From contig NZ_CP115464.1 of the NCBI RefSeq assembly GCF_027912515.1, positions 930,001 through 994,000 on the forward strand: a stretch of DNA of 64,000 nt, written 5' to 3'. Made by a program: the position numbers and the translations under genes. The notes below the pieces were generated by a model. The model made no database searches, was not told the DNA's origin, and worked only from the letters and a program-made list of their open reading frames with translations. Below are positions 9,309 to 18,140 of this stretch, one piece after another (position 1 is the first letter of the stretch; every line of letters begins with the position of its first letter). The DNA is from Brevundimonas sp. NIBR10 (GTDB taxonomy: Bacteria; Pseudomonadota; Alphaproteobacteria; Caulobacterales; Caulobacteraceae).

Positions 9309-9719
9309 TCAGCGCGCCTCGGGAAGAGGGCGGGGCTTCCGGTCCTCGTCGATGGCCACATAGGTGAAGACGCCCTCGGTCACCCGGCTGACGGTGTGGG
9401 AGGCGCGAGGCCTCTTCCAGGCCTCGACATGAACCCGGATCGAGGTGCGGCCGACCTTGATGATCCGCGCATAGATCGACACCTCGTCCCCGACCGAAAC
9501 GGGTTGGTGGAACACCATGGCGTCCACGGCGATCGTGGCACAACGACCGCGGGCCAGGTCGAAGGCGGGGGTGGACCCGGCCAGATCCATCTGGGCCAGC
9601 AGCCAGCCGCCGAAGATGTCGCCCTCCGGGTTGGTGTCGGCGGGCATGGCGATGACCCGCACCACCGGCTGGTCGTCGGGGGCGGTCAGGGGCGTTTCGA
9701 GTTGGTCCGTATCGGTCAT
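9309..9719 (-). CDS. Acyl-CoA thioesterase, hotdog fold, YciA family
   Basis: Hydrolyses acyl-CoA to free acid and CoA in the cytosol. The 136-residue length and the pattern MPADTNPEGDIFGGWLLAQM with the catalytic-region Asn/Asp and the later VDAMVFHQPVSVGDEVSIYA are those of YciA-type single-hotdog enzymes, which act as hexamers. Substrate range cannot be told from sequence. It is a stand-alone minus-strand gene 80 bases upstream of the DUF2218 gene, so a shared transcript is possible. Confidence 0.9.
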   Translation of the reverse strand: MTDTDQLETPLTAPDDQPVVRVIAMPADTNPEGDIFGGWLLAQMDLAGSTPAFDLARGRCATIAVDAMVFHQPVSVGDEVSIYARIIKVGRTSIRVHVEAWKRPRASHTVSRVTEGVFTYVAIDEDRKPRPLPEAR

Positions 9720-9778
9720 CCAACCGGTCTAGCGCGGTCGGCGCATCTGACAAGCCGAAGTCGGGAGGCGCGGGCCGA

Positions 9779-10024
9779 TCAACGCCCGCCGCTGGTCAGG
9801 CGCGAGGCCCCGCCGGTGATCTTGCAGATATTGTCGGTCTCGGGGCGCCCGGTCTGGGCACCGGAGGTCTGCAGGATGCCGCCGTGCGCCTGACAATCGG
9901 CGGCCAGGCGTTCGGTCGCGGCTCCATAGCTTTCCATCGGCGCGCCGGCGGAAGCGCAGGCACCCAGGGCGAAGACGAGCGGGGCAAGGGCGGCGACGGC
10001 GGCGGGGATCAGGGGGCGAGTCAT
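9779..10024 (-). CDS. Small lipoprotein, unknown function
   Basis: An 81-residue protein with a lipoprotein signal peptide: MTRPLIPAAVAALAPLVFAL followed by a GAC lipobox, giving a lipidated Cys near residue 23. The remaining 58 residues contain two more Cys (DCQAHGG and NICKITGG) that could form a disulfide. The start at 10024 was chosen because upstream residues in the longer frame are not signal-like. I recognise no named family. It lies downstream of the GST gene in the same orientation. Confidence 0.7.
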   Translation of the reverse strand: MTRPLIPAAVAALAPLVFALGACASAGAPMESYGAATERLAADCQAHGGILQTSGAQTGRPETDNICKITGGASRLTSGGR

Positions 10025-10098
10025 GGATCCAGCTCCTGTGGGACGCGACATCAACGACCCGACCTTCCGCCCTGTTCCTCCAAGGATCAAGCGCCCTG

Positions 10099-10713
10099 TC
10101 AGGTTGCCGCGCCGTCGTCCAGCGTCCGCGCCCGCGTCGCCGCCTCCCGGCCCATGATCCGGGCGGCATAGGCGGCGAAGGCCGGCCGTTCGGGGATCGA
10201 CTTGAACATCAGGCCCCAGCCGATCTGGCTGCCGACATAGACGTCGGCCGCGCTGAACCGGTCGCCCAGAATATAGGGGCCCTCGCTCACGGCGGTCTCC
10301 AGCGCGTCGATGGTGGCCTCATACGAACCGTAGCCGACCATGCCCGCCTTGTCGGCCGGTGCCAGCAGGCCGAGGGATTTCGCTGTCACCGCCGTCTCGA
10401 CCGGCCCGGCCGCAAAGAACATCCAGCGCAGATAGGTCCCGCGCGCCGGATCGTCGAACGCCGGAGCCAGGCCGGCTTCCGGAAAGGCGTCGGCCAGATA
10501 GGCGCAGATGGCCGCGCATTCGGTGACGGTCACTCCGCGATGGGTCAGGGCGGGCACCTTGCCCATCGGATTGACGGCCAGATAGTCGGGCGACTTCATC
10601 GCGCCATAGTCGATGATCTCTGTCCGGTAGGGTCGGCCGACTTCCTCCAGCATCCAGCGGGCGATGCGACCGCGCGACTGGGGGTTGGTGTAGAGCACGA
10701 TCTCGTCGGTCAT
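10099..10713 (-). CDS. Glutathione S-transferase family protein
   Basis: A 204-residue cytosolic GST. The N-terminal thioredoxin-like domain runs to about residue 78 and carries YTNPQSRGRIARWMLEE (candidate catalytic Ser in the SRG turn) and the cis-Pro motif MGKVPALTH followed by VTECAAICAYL, which binds glutathione. The C-terminal helical domain has the N-capping pattern ILGDRFSAADVYVG. Substrate is unknown. Upstream (10714-10871) is an AT-richer divergent promoter region shared with a small plus-strand gene. Confidence 0.9.
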   Translation of the reverse strand: MTDEIVLYTNPQSRGRIARWMLEEVGRPYRTEIIDYGAMKSPDYLAVNPMGKVPALTHRGVTVTECAAICAYLADAFPEAGLAPAFDDPARGTYLRWMFFAAGPVETAVTAKSLGLLAPADKAGMVGYGSYEATIDALETAVSEGPYILGDRFSAADVYVGSQIGWGLMFKSIPERPAFAAYAARIMGREAATRARTLDDGAAT

Positions 10714-10871
10714 GACGGGTTCCTCCGGTCTTCAAACACAGTGTTTCACATGGAACAAAAAGGCAACATGTTTGTCGCAGCCTTTTGTCCACAATCCGAC
10801 ACAACATTGAAACAAGGCGGTTTTTCTTCCTCCCCTCGCATATCGCTCCGCTTGCGCCTATCTAGTGGAGC

Positions 10872-11114
10872 ATGACTTTTCGCCCCACCACGATCGAACG
10901 TGCCTATGAGCTGGCCAAGAGCGGTTCCTGCCGCACGGTCGGCGACATCAAGACGAAGCTCCAGCAAGAGGGCCACGAGCGGGTCCAGGACCGGTTGTAC
11001 GGCGGTTCCCTGACCTCGGCCCTGCGTAAGCTCTGCGTCGCTCACTATGTCGCGCCCGAGGGTGAAGAAGAGCCGGGCAAGGTGGTCGAAGAGGACGAAG
11101 ACGAGGACGCCTGA
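10872..11114 (+). CDS. Conserved small hypothetical protein with acidic tail
   Basis: An 80-residue soluble protein. The pattern TIERAYELAKSGSCRTVGDI followed by KLQQEGHE looks like a small helical domain that I have seen in short alphaproteobacterial proteins, and it ends in the acidic run EEDEDEDA. No function is known to me. The start ATG has GGAG close by. It is divergent from the GST gene and precedes the cold-shock gene by 182 bases. Confidence 0.65.
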   Translation: MTFRPTTIERAYELAKSGSCRTVGDIKTKLQQEGHERVQDRLYGGSLTSALRKLCVAHYVAPEGEEEPGKVVEEDEDEDA

Positions 11115-11296
11115 ATTGGCATCCGAATCATCGACCTTGTTTCCGCCCCGGTTTGCAGGCATAAGCCGCTCGTCGATCTCTCTGCGTCACGCCCCTCTCT
11201 CTTTGCGAACGCACCGAGTTTCTGGCCGATCCCATTCAGACCCGACAGGCCGCGCGCGCTCTTGCACGTGGCTAATTGCTAGCGGAGGTCCTTAAA
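11115..11296 (+). promoter_or_regulatory. Long 5' leader region of the cold-shock gene
   Basis: A 182-base gap with no gene precedes the cold-shock start, and a strong GGAGG site stands at 11283-11287. Long structured leaders that control translation at low temperature are typical of CspA-type genes. The promoter and transcript start cannot be fixed by eye. Confidence 0.4.
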
Positions 11297-11509
11297 ATGG
11301 CTACCGGCACTGTCAAATGGTACAACTCCACCAAGGGCTACGGCTTCATCGAGCCCTCGGACGGCGGCAAGGACGTGTTCGTTCACGTCTCGGCCGTTGA
11401 AACGTCCGACCTGAACACCCTCAACGAAGGTCAGAAGATCTCCTACGAGGTCGAACGCGACCGTCGCACCGGCAAGGAATCTGCCGGTCAGCTGAAGGCC
11501 GCCGAATAG
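11297..11509 (+). CDS. Cold-shock domain protein, CspA family
   Basis: A 70-residue single cold-shock domain that binds single-stranded RNA or DNA and acts as an RNA chaperone. RNP1 is KGYGFIEP and RNP2 is DVFVHVSA, with the usual TVKWYN start. I chose the ATG at 11297 over the in-frame upstream start because GGAGG lies nine bases before it and [10 protein letters not shown] is the family start. The long leader and the terminator directly after the gene make it monocistronic. Confidence 0.96.
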   Translation: MATGTVKWYNSTKGYGFIEPSDGGKDVFVHVSAVETSDLNTLNEGQKISYEVERDRRTGKESAGQLKAAE

Positions 11510-11537
11510 TCCTTCACGGATTTTTCGAGTGACTTGC

Positions 11538-11573
11538 GGGGTCGGTGAGCAATCACCGGCCCCGTTTTCGTTT
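11538..11573 (+). terminator. Rho-independent terminator after the cold-shock gene
   Basis: An 11-bp stem, GGGGTCGGTGA / TCACCGGCCCC with one G-T wobble, a GCAA loop, and then GTTTTCGTTT. It begins 28 bases after the cold-shock stop. Confidence 0.85.
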
Positions 11574-11577
11574 CGGG

Positions 11578-11799
11578 TCAGTGCAAGGGGCCGGGCGGTG
11601 CCTTGGCTGAGACCAGCTCGATCCGGGCGATGCGGCGATCCATGTCGGCGACGACATCCTCGAGCCGCGCCTTCTCCGACGCCATGTCCACCGGCGTGCC
11701 GTCGTCATAGGTGATCCGGGCACCCTTCGAGATCAGGTCGAGACGGAACAGGGCGGTCGTTCGCGCCGCCTTGAACCGTTCCAGCTCGCTGTCGCTCAC
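11578..11799 (-). CDS. Small conserved hypothetical protein
   Basis: A 73-residue, probably helical soluble protein (MSDSELERFKAARTTALFRL, then a charged region with ARLEDVVADMDRRIARIEL that could be a short coiled coil). It begins at GTG 10 bases after the ridA-like stop, with AGGA upstream that overlaps that stop, so the two are likely co-transcribed. I do not recognise a named domain. Its pattern resembles small phage head-tail-connector-type helical proteins only superficially, and no other phage gene is near. Confidence 0.6.
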   Translation of the reverse strand: MSDSELERFKAARTTALFRLDLISKGARITYDDGTPVDMASEKARLEDVVADMDRRIARIELVSAKAPPGPLH

Positions 11800-11809
11800 C
11801 GTCCCGATC

Positions 11810-12151
11810 CTACTTCGCTGCGACCACGATGATCTCGACCAGATAGTCGGGCGTGGCGAGCTTGCCTTCCGACGTCGCGCGCGCGGGTGGATTGGCCGTG
11901 TCGACCCAGGCGTCCCAGACCGCGTTCATGGCGGCGAAATCGCCGATGTCGGCCAGCCAGATGGTGGCCATCAGGATCTTCGACTTGTCGGTCCCGGCCC
12001 GCGCCAGAAGGCTGTCGATTTCCGTCAGGACTGTCTTCGTCTGGGCGGTGACGTCGTCACCGGGCTCGCCGACCTGACCGGCCAGATAGACGGTATCGCC
12101 GTGGATGACCGCCTCGCTCATGCGGGCGCTCGCGTCGAGGCGGGTGATCAT
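11810..12151 (-). CDS. RidA family protein (reactive enamine/imine deaminase)
   Basis: RidA-family proteins hydrolyse reactive 2-aminoacrylate-type enamines formed by PLP enzymes, and they act as cytosolic trimers. The 113-residue protein has GDTVYLAGQVG, ILMATIWLADIGDFAAMNAVW and PPARATSEGKL, the last holding the Arg that in RidA contacts the substrate carboxylate. It is slightly shorter than E. coli RidA. The exact subfamily, and therefore true deaminase activity, is uncertain. It heads a two-gene unit with the small helical protein downstream. Confidence 0.88.
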   Translation of the reverse strand: MITRLDASARMSEAVIHGDTVYLAGQVGEPGDDVTAQTKTVLTEIDSLLARAGTDKSKILMATIWLADIGDFAAMNAVWDAWVDTANPPARATSEGKLATPDYLVEIIVVAAK

Positions 12152-12571
12152 GGACAGGTTCCCTGAAGTGAATCTCGCCTGTAGCGCGGTCGCGTTGCGG
12201 TCGCCAGTCCAAGCTGTTCCGCAGCCCGGTGTGATCGTTCTTTGACCGGACCTGTCGATCTGAATGGAGATCGCCGCTGTCGTCGGACCTGGGCGGCAAA
12301 CCCAGAAGAGGCTGAAATCGTTGATGCATACGCTTGCACGTTATCGACCGGGCCGCAGAACATCCTGACTTATGGGCAAGATAGTCATTTTTGGACCGAA
12401 CAGTTCAAGAGAAGTTGACTTGTGGGATGTTCGAGATCAACTTTGTGGGCGGGCCCTAAAAGATGCCCGCCTGGGACTGCGAGTGTGCCGACATAGCCGT
12501 CAACGGCCAGGTCGAGCGCCTCCTTGCGGTCACCAAAAAAAACAAGACGTCACATCAGGGGAGAGAAACCA
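12152..12571. other. 420-base intergenic region upstream of the broken TonB receptor
   Basis: No convincing gene is present; short open frames here lack coding character. The part near the receptor is AT-richer than its surroundings, as expected for promoter DNA. One hairpin, GGCGGG / CCCGCC with a 12-base loop, stands at 12448-12471. A GGGGAG Shine-Dalgarno stretch at 12558-12563 serves the GTG start at 12572. Confidence 0.5.
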
Positions 12572-14807
12572 GTGAAGCTTCGGCTTTTTTCAGTCGTAAC
12601 GAGCAGCACGATCGCGCTCACCGCGGGCATGGCCTGGTCGCAAGAGGCCCCGCAAACCGACCCCGGCACCGCCAACCTGGGCGAGGTCGTGGTCACCGCC
12701 CAGCGAAGGAGTGAAAACCTTCAACGCGCGGCGGCTTCGGTCTCCGTCCGCACCGGCCAGGAACTGGAAGCCGAAGGCAAATACACGCTGAGCGCCATTC
12801 TCGAAGACATCCCCGGGGTGACGGGCGGTGCGGCGACCTTCGCCGCCAGTTCGCCGGGATCGTCAGCCGGGACGGACTCTCCCGCAGCCGGCCTCAACTT
12901 CCGGGGCATCCCTTCCAACACGGGCATCGGCGGCAGCTCGACCGCCGTCGCGACGTCGGCTGCGATCTATGTGGACGGGGTCTACAGCGGCGTCGGCGGT
13001 TCGTACGACATCAACCGGGTCGAAGTCCTGCGGGGACCGCAAGGCACGCTGTATGGACGCAGCGCCACCACGGGCGTGGTCACGGTGCGCACCAACGATC
13101 CTGGCCTCAGTGAATTCGGCTTCAACGCGACGGCCGAGGCCGGCAACCATGACCTGCGTCACGTCACGGGTGCGGTCAACGTGCCGATCATCGACGGAAA
13201 ACTCGGCCTGCGTCTGGCCGGCAACTATTTCGACCGGGACGGCTATTTTTCGGCAGGGGACGCGATCACCAACAAGGATCTTCGCGCCAAGCTGCTCTAT
13301 CAGCCGACCGAAGATCTTTCGGTGTTGTTGGGCTACGCCCAGCAGGACAATACCCAGCATTCCGGCGGTGTGACGTTCAACGTCAGTGCGACCGATCCCG
13401 AAAGCTACATCGCCAACCCAAACCCGATCGGCGACGGCGAGAACGCCTTCAAACAGTATTGGGCCGAGTTCAACTGGTCATTGGGCGACATGACCCTGAC
13501 CTACATCCCCGCTTTCCGGACCTGGGAGTCGGTCGCGCGCAATATCGCGATTATCGCCCCGCCCGCCGGACCGTTTCCGGGCCTCGGTGCCGACCAGATC
13601 ATTACGACGCCGACGGATGAGTTCATCACGCATGAGTTGCGGCTTGCGTCTGGCACAGGCAGCCGCCTGACCTGGCAGGCCGGATGACCTACTACCGAAA
13701 CGAAATCGAAAATCAGGTCGTTTCGACGAATCCGTTCACCCTGGCTCAGCAGTTCGCCTCCGACACAGCCAAGACGACCAGGGCCATCGGCGCGTTCGGC
13801 GAGGCGACCTACGCCTTCTCCGACGACTGGCGGGCGACGGTCGGACTTCGCTACGACGAGACCGAAACGCAGATCAACCAGACCTATACAACACCCTTCG
13901 GAACCCAGGTGGTCTCGGGCTCCGCTGGTCAGCGGAAGTTCACGAACACGACCTACAAGCTGCGGCTTGAGCACGACCTGACGCCTCAGAATCTCATCTA
14001 TGCGATGACGGCCACGGGCTTCTCGCCCGGTGACGTCGCCGCCACGACCGGCGTCAGCGGCGCGCCGATCGTCGTCGATTTCACCTCGGAAACGCTGACG
14101 TCCTACGAGATCGGATCCAAGAACCAGTTCCTCGACAACCGGCTTCGGGTCAATGCGTCGGCCTTCTACTACGACTACGGCGGCTACCAGGTCGGTAATA
14201 TCCGCACCGGAAACACAATCACCTTCGACCCGACCTTCTCGGCCATTTCGGTGCCGGCCCGTGCCTATGGCGGAGAGGTCGAAATGACCTTCCAGGCGAC
14301 GCCGCGTGATCAGTTTGCGCTGAACATGGGCTACACGCGCGGCGACCTGCTCCACCGGGAAAGCCAGATCGTGCCTGGGTCCGGGGGCGGACCGCCGACA
14401 AGTTCTTCTCCAGTTCCAGGATTCCGAACGTGGTGCCTTTCACGGCACAGCTTTCGTATGATCGCCTGGTGGACCTGAGCAACGGTTCGACGCTGAAGCT
14501 GAGATCCGGTCTGCGCTATAGAAGCGCCTACGATACCAACCCCTTGTCCAGCGAGGCTGCGGCCCTGGGCTATCAGCCCTGGGTGCGGACCGACGAGCAG
14601 TACCTCGGGGATCTGAGCGCGACATGGAGTTCGTCGAACGACAACCTGTCCCTGACGGCCTATGTCCGAAACATCGGGGACAATGAGCACAGGACCAACG
14701 CGACGTTGAACCTGATCGCCCAGCCGATGGGTCCGGCCATCGTTTCGGCGGACACCCGGCTGACCGAGCCCCTGACCTTCGGCTTCGTTCTCACCGCGAG
14801 ACGATAG
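12572..14807 (+). pseudogene. TonB-dependent outer-membrane receptor with two frameshifts
   Basis: The protein would be a 22-strand beta-barrel receptor for a siderophore or other TonB-driven substrate. The first frame (12572-13687) has a signal peptide ending near GMAWSQ, a TonB-box-like GEVVVTAQRR and a plug domain with VEVLRGPQGTLYGRSATTGV. The barrel continues in a second frame from about 13684 (MTYYRNEIEN) and ends in a third from about 14395 to 14807 (FGFVLTARR, a C-terminal strand). The joins are clean: one missing base near 13683 restores WQAGMTYYRN, and the second shift falls at a run of five G at 14383-14387. Together the pieces make about 745 residues, the normal length, with nothing missing. 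This may be a recent pseudogene or two sequencing errors. Confidence 0.85.
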
Positions 14808-14968
14808 GCCGCCAACATCGGGCCGGCCGCTTGCCGGTCGGCCCAAAACTCGATCCGCCTCATTGAAAGCGGGCCAACGGTGATCCGCTTCACCCGGCCG
14901 CTTCATGCGCCTCCGTCACGCACGGCGGAGTCGTTCGGCCAAGGGCGGGTTGCCGGTGACGCTGCGCT

Positions 14969-16282
14969 TCAAGGCCTCTGCAGATATCGGATCGCGGTCA
15001 TGGCATGGGCGCGCACCCCGACGGGCAGGGCGCTTTCGTCCACGTCGAAACCTGGGGAATGGTTGGGGGCGGTGGTCGCCGGATCGACGCCGTCCTTCGT
15101 CCCGCCCAGGTGAAAGAAGACCCCGGGAATCTTCTGCTGGAAGAAGGAGAAGTCCTCCGCCACCGTCGTCGGCGGGCTGGCCGGATTGACCGTCCCGACC
15201 GGCGAAGCCTCGGCCAGCACGGGGGCCAGCCATTCCGACAGGGCCGGGTCGTTATAGGTCAGGGCCGCGTTCTGGCGGATCGAGAACTCGGCCGTTGCGC
15301 CATAGATTTCGGCGACGTTGTCGATGGCGGCCTCGGCCCGCTTGACCAGGTCGTCGCGCGAGGCGACGTCGAAGGTGCGCAGCGTCCCGCTCATTGTCGC
15401 GTCTTCGGGGATGATGTTGTAGCGCACCCCGGCGTTGATGGTGGCGACGGTGAAGACGGTCGGCGTCGTCGTCGGATCGATCGTCCGCGCCGTCAGGGTG
15501 TTGATCGTCGTCACGATCTGGCTGGCCACGGCGATGACGTCCACCCCGCGCCAGGGCCAGGCCCCGTGGGTCTGGCGACCCTTCAACGTGATGTCGACCC
15601 GGTCCGAGGCCGCCATGAATCCCTGCGGCCGATAGAACAGCGTCCCCGCCTTGCCCGGCACGACATGGATGCCGAAGATGGCCTCGATCTTGTGGTCGGT
15701 CAGCACGCCTTCCTCGATCATCAGGGCGGCACCGCCCAGGGGTTCGCCGGGAGGTGCGCCTTCCTCCGCCGGCTGGAAGATGAAGACGATCGTTCCGGGA
15801 ATGCGATCCTTCATGCCCGACAGCACCTCGGCGGCACCCAGCAGCATGGCCATGTGGGCGTCGTGCCCACAGGCGTGGGCGACGGGCACGGTCGCCCCCT
15901 GATAGGTCCCGGTCGCGGTCGAGGCGAAGAGGAGGCCGGTCGCCTCCAGTACCGGCAGGGCGTCCATGTCGGACCGCAGCGCCACCACATGTTCGCCGGG
16001 CAGGCCGCCCTTCAGCACCGCCACCACCCCGGTCTTGCCGACCCCGGTGGTGACCTCCAGCCCCATGGCCCTCAGCCGTTCGGCGAGATAGGCGGCGGTG
16101 TTGACCTCGGCGAAACCCAGCTCCGGGTTCTGATGCAGGTGACGCCGCCATTCGATCACACGGGGCATGACCGCCGTCGTCGCCGTCGCGACATCGGCCG
16201 ACAGGGTGTCGGCGCTCTGGGCCTGAGCGGTGCCGGCGGCTAGCGTCAGGGCCGCGGCGAGGGTTGCGAACAGGCGTGTCAT
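14969..16282 (-). CDS. Exported M20 family amidohydrolase / carboxypeptidase
   Basis: A 437-residue zinc-dependent hydrolase of the M20 amidohydrolase group (hippurate hydrolase, IAA-amino-acid hydrolase type) that cleaves N-acyl amino acid amide bonds. A signal peptide (MTRLFATLAAALTLAAGTAQAQ) points to the periplasm. Metal and catalytic motifs are RRHLHQNPELGF, HACGHDAHMAMLLGAA, FQPAEEGAPPGEP and the late EDFSFF. I placed the start at 16282 because upstream residues spoil the signal peptide. Periplasmic location next to a TonB receptor might suggest peptide or conjugate scavenging, but that is inference and the receptor is broken. Confidence 0.92.
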   Translation of the reverse strand: MTRLFATLAAALTLAAGTAQAQSADTLSADVATATTAVMPRVIEWRRHLHQNPELGFAEVNTAAYLAERLRAMGLEVTTGVGKTGVVAVLKGGLPGEHVVALRSDMDALPVLEATGLLFASTATGTYQGATVPVAHACGHDAHMAMLLGAAEVLSGMKDRIPGTIVFIFQPAEEGAPPGEPLGGAALMIEEGVLTDHKIEAIFGIHVVPGKAGTLFYRPQGFMAASDRVDITLKGRQTHGAWPWRGVDVIAVASQIVTTINTLTARTIDPTTTPTVFTVATINAGVRYNIIPEDATMSGTLRTFDVASRDDLVKRAEAAIDNVAEIYGATAEFSIRQNAALTYNDPALSEWLAPVLAEASPVGTVNPASPPTTVAEDFSFFQQKIPGVFFHLGGTKDGVDPATTAPNHSPGFDVDESALPVGVRAHAMTAIRYLQRP

Positions 16283-16383
16283 GGCGTCTCCGGGGATGAT
16301 CCGATCATGAGGGGCACCGGGACGTCGGCGCAAGGCCGACGTGCCCTCTTGCAAGACTGCACGATCTCGCCGATCTGCGTTTC

Positions 16384-16731
16384 ATGGCCATCAAGACCTC
16401 CAAGACCCAGTGGCGCGACGTCGTCCTGGTCTGCAAGAAATGCTCGAAGAAGCTGAAAGGCGGCGGCTTCGGCCCCGACGGCGACAAGACCCTGAAGAAG
16501 GCCCTGCGCAAATATCTGAAGGCCGGAAAGGGTCGCAAGGCCGAACTGGCGGTGATCGAGACGGCCTGTTTCGACGTCTGTCCGAAGAATGCGGTCATCG
16601 CCGTCAATGCCGCCCAGCCCAAGCAGCTGCTGATCGTGCCGGTCGGCGCAGACCTGCTCGAGGTCAAGGCGCGGCTGGGGTTGATCGACCACCGCCGTGT
16701 AAGACCCGAGCTGACCCTGGTCGAGGATTAG
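16384..16731 (+). CDS. Thioredoxin-like (2Fe-2S) ferredoxin-type protein
   Basis: A 115-residue protein with four cysteines spaced as CKKC (residues 17 and 20) and CFDVC (62 and 66) followed by PKNAV. This is the general pattern of small thioredoxin-like ferredoxins that bind a [2Fe-2S] cluster, though the first pair is closer together than in the classical members. No partner enzyme is adjacent. It is divergent from the M20 hydrolase and followed by the MFS gene. Function is not known; an electron carrier or cluster-binding regulator is possible. Confidence 0.65.
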   Translation: MAIKTSKTQWRDVVLVCKKCSKKLKGGGFGPDGDKTLKKALRKYLKAGKGRKAELAVIETACFDVCPKNAVIAVNAAQPKQLLIVPVGADLLEVKARLGLIDHRRVRPELTLVED

Positions 16732-16776
16732 CCGCGACGGCGTGACGCGAGGCCCTGCGGGGTCTAGGACGATCCT

Positions 16777-18066
16777 GTGTCGCCCAGATCACCCACCTTC
16801 ATGATACTGTTCGCCGTCAGCCTGATCGCGGCGGCGGGCAATATGGCGTTGCAGTCGGTGCTGCCGAACATCGGCCGGGCCTTCGGTCTGGCGGACACGT
16901 TGGTGGTCGCGGCTTTTGCCATCTCGGCCCTGATGTGGACGTTCGCCTCACCCGTCTGGGCCCGGTTGTCCGACCGGCTGGGGCGCAAGCGGGTCATCCT
17001 GATCGGCCTGGGCGGCTTCACGGTGTCCATGGCGGGGTTCGGCCTGGCCGCCACGGCGGGGCTGGAGGCCTGGATGGGGCCGATCGCCGCCTTCGTGCTG
17101 ATGGCCATGGCGCGCACCGTCTACGGCGTGTTCGGATCGGCCGCGCCGATCGCGTCCCAAGCCTATGTCGCCGATCGAACCCAGGGTGCGGGCCGGACCC
17201 AGGCCATGGCCCTGCTGGCCTCGGCCCAGGGGCTCGGCACGGTCATCGGTCCGACAGTCGCCCCCTTCTTCGTCCTGCCGATCGTGGGACTGGCCGGACC
17301 CATGTATGCGTTCGCGGCGTGCGGCCTGGTCGTGCTCTGGGTCGTCTGGAAACGGTTGCCCAGCGGGGATGTGATCCGCACCCCGTCCCCCAGCGGCCGC
17401 GCCGACCGCACCGGCAAGGGGCTGTGGAAGGACCGTCGCGTGCGCGCCTTCCTGCTCTACGGACTGCTGGTGACCAGCGCGCAGGGGGTCAATATTTCGG
17501 TCCTCGGTTTCCACGTCATCGACGAGATGGCGACCCAGGGCATCACGGCCGCCCAGGCCCAGCCCTTCATCGGCGTGGCCATGTTCGCTGGCGCGGCGGC
17601 GACCCTGATGGTCCAGTGGGGTTTGATCCCCCTGCTCAAGATCCAGGCCAGGGACCTCATGCGCTGGGGTGCCGCCCTGGCGCTGGGCGGAAACCTGCTC
17701 TCCATCGCGGCACCCGGGTTCTTCGGTGTGGTGGTGGGCTATGCGGTCGTGTCGATGGGTGTCGGCTTCGCCCGTCCGGGATTCACCGCCGGTTCGTCCC
17801 TGGCGGTCGGCCAGCGTGAGCAGGGCGCGGTCGCCGGCCTGATGATGTCCCTCGCGGGCCTCAGCTTCCTGGCCCCGCCGGTCATCGGCGTCGGCCTGTA
17901 CCAGCTGTCGGAATGGGCACCTTTCGCGGCCAATGCCGCCCTGTTGCTGGGGGCCCTGGCGGTCTGTCTGTTCAGCAAGACCCTGAAGGTGGCGCTGCTG
18001 CACGGGGCCCGACGTGCCATCGAGGCTCCGCCGGCCTCCCAGCCCGGCCCCGAAGGCGGCCACTGA
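16777..18066 (+). CDS. MFS transporter
   Basis: A 429-residue, roughly 12-TM inner-membrane transporter of the major facilitator superfamily. The family loop motif between TM2 and TM3 is visible as ARLSDRLGRKRVILIG, and TM4-5 contain ASQAYVADRTQGAGRTQAM. A cytosolic loop with basic residues (SPSGRADRTGKGLWKDRRVR) splits the halves. The start is GTG. The pattern resembles the drug:H+ antiporter (tetracycline-type) group, but the substrate cannot be predicted. It is followed by two tandem hairpins and an SRPBCC gene. Confidence 0.9.
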   Translation: MSPRSPTFMILFAVSLIAAAGNMALQSVLPNIGRAFGLADTLVVAAFAISALMWTFASPVWARLSDRLGRKRVILIGLGGFTVSMAGFGLAATAGLEAWMGPIAAFVLMAMARTVYGVFGSAAPIASQAYVADRTQGAGRTQAMALLASAQGLGTVIGPTVAPFFVLPIVGLAGPMYAFAACGLVVLWVVWKRLPSGDVIRTPSPSGRADRTGKGLWKDRRVRAFLLYGLLVTSAQGVNISVLGFHVIDEMATQGITAAQAQPFIGVAMFAGAAATLMVQWGLIPLLKIQARDLMRWGAALALGGNLLSIAAPGFFGVVVGYAVVSMGVGFARPGFTAGSSLAVGQREQGAVAGLMMSLAGLSFLAPPVIGVGLYQLSEWAPFAANAALLLGALAVCLFSKTLKVALLHGARRAIEAPPASQPGPEGGH

Positions 18067-18068
18067 AC

Positions 18069-18124
18069 GCCTTTCCTCCGCCGGAAAGGCAGATCGCTTG
18101 CGCCTTTCCTCCGCCGAAAAGGCG
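18069..18124. repeat. Two tandem near-identical hairpins
   Basis: GCCTTTCC-N6-GGAAAGGC at 18069-18090 and CGCCTTTCCTCCGCCGAAAAGGCG at 18101-18124 are two copies of the same palindromic unit 10 bases apart, between the MFS stop and the SRPBCC start. They may terminate or stabilise the MFS transcript, or they are a short mobile palindrome copied in tandem. Confidence 0.6.
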
Positions 18125-18140
18125 TGGCAAATCCAGACCC

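Noticed and set aside
11578..11799. The 73-residue helical protein as a phage remnant
   Set aside because: No other phage gene, integrase or attachment site is near, and it is placed like an operon partner of the RidA gene.
12372..12575. A 67-codon frame upstream of the broken TonB receptor
   Set aside because: No ribosome site, no recognised domain, and overlap with the receptor leader.
14819..14844. GGGCCGGCCG...CCGGTCGGCCC hairpin after the TonB receptor as a terminator
   Set aside because: It is followed by AAAAC on the plus strand and has no T-run on either exit side, so termination is not supported.
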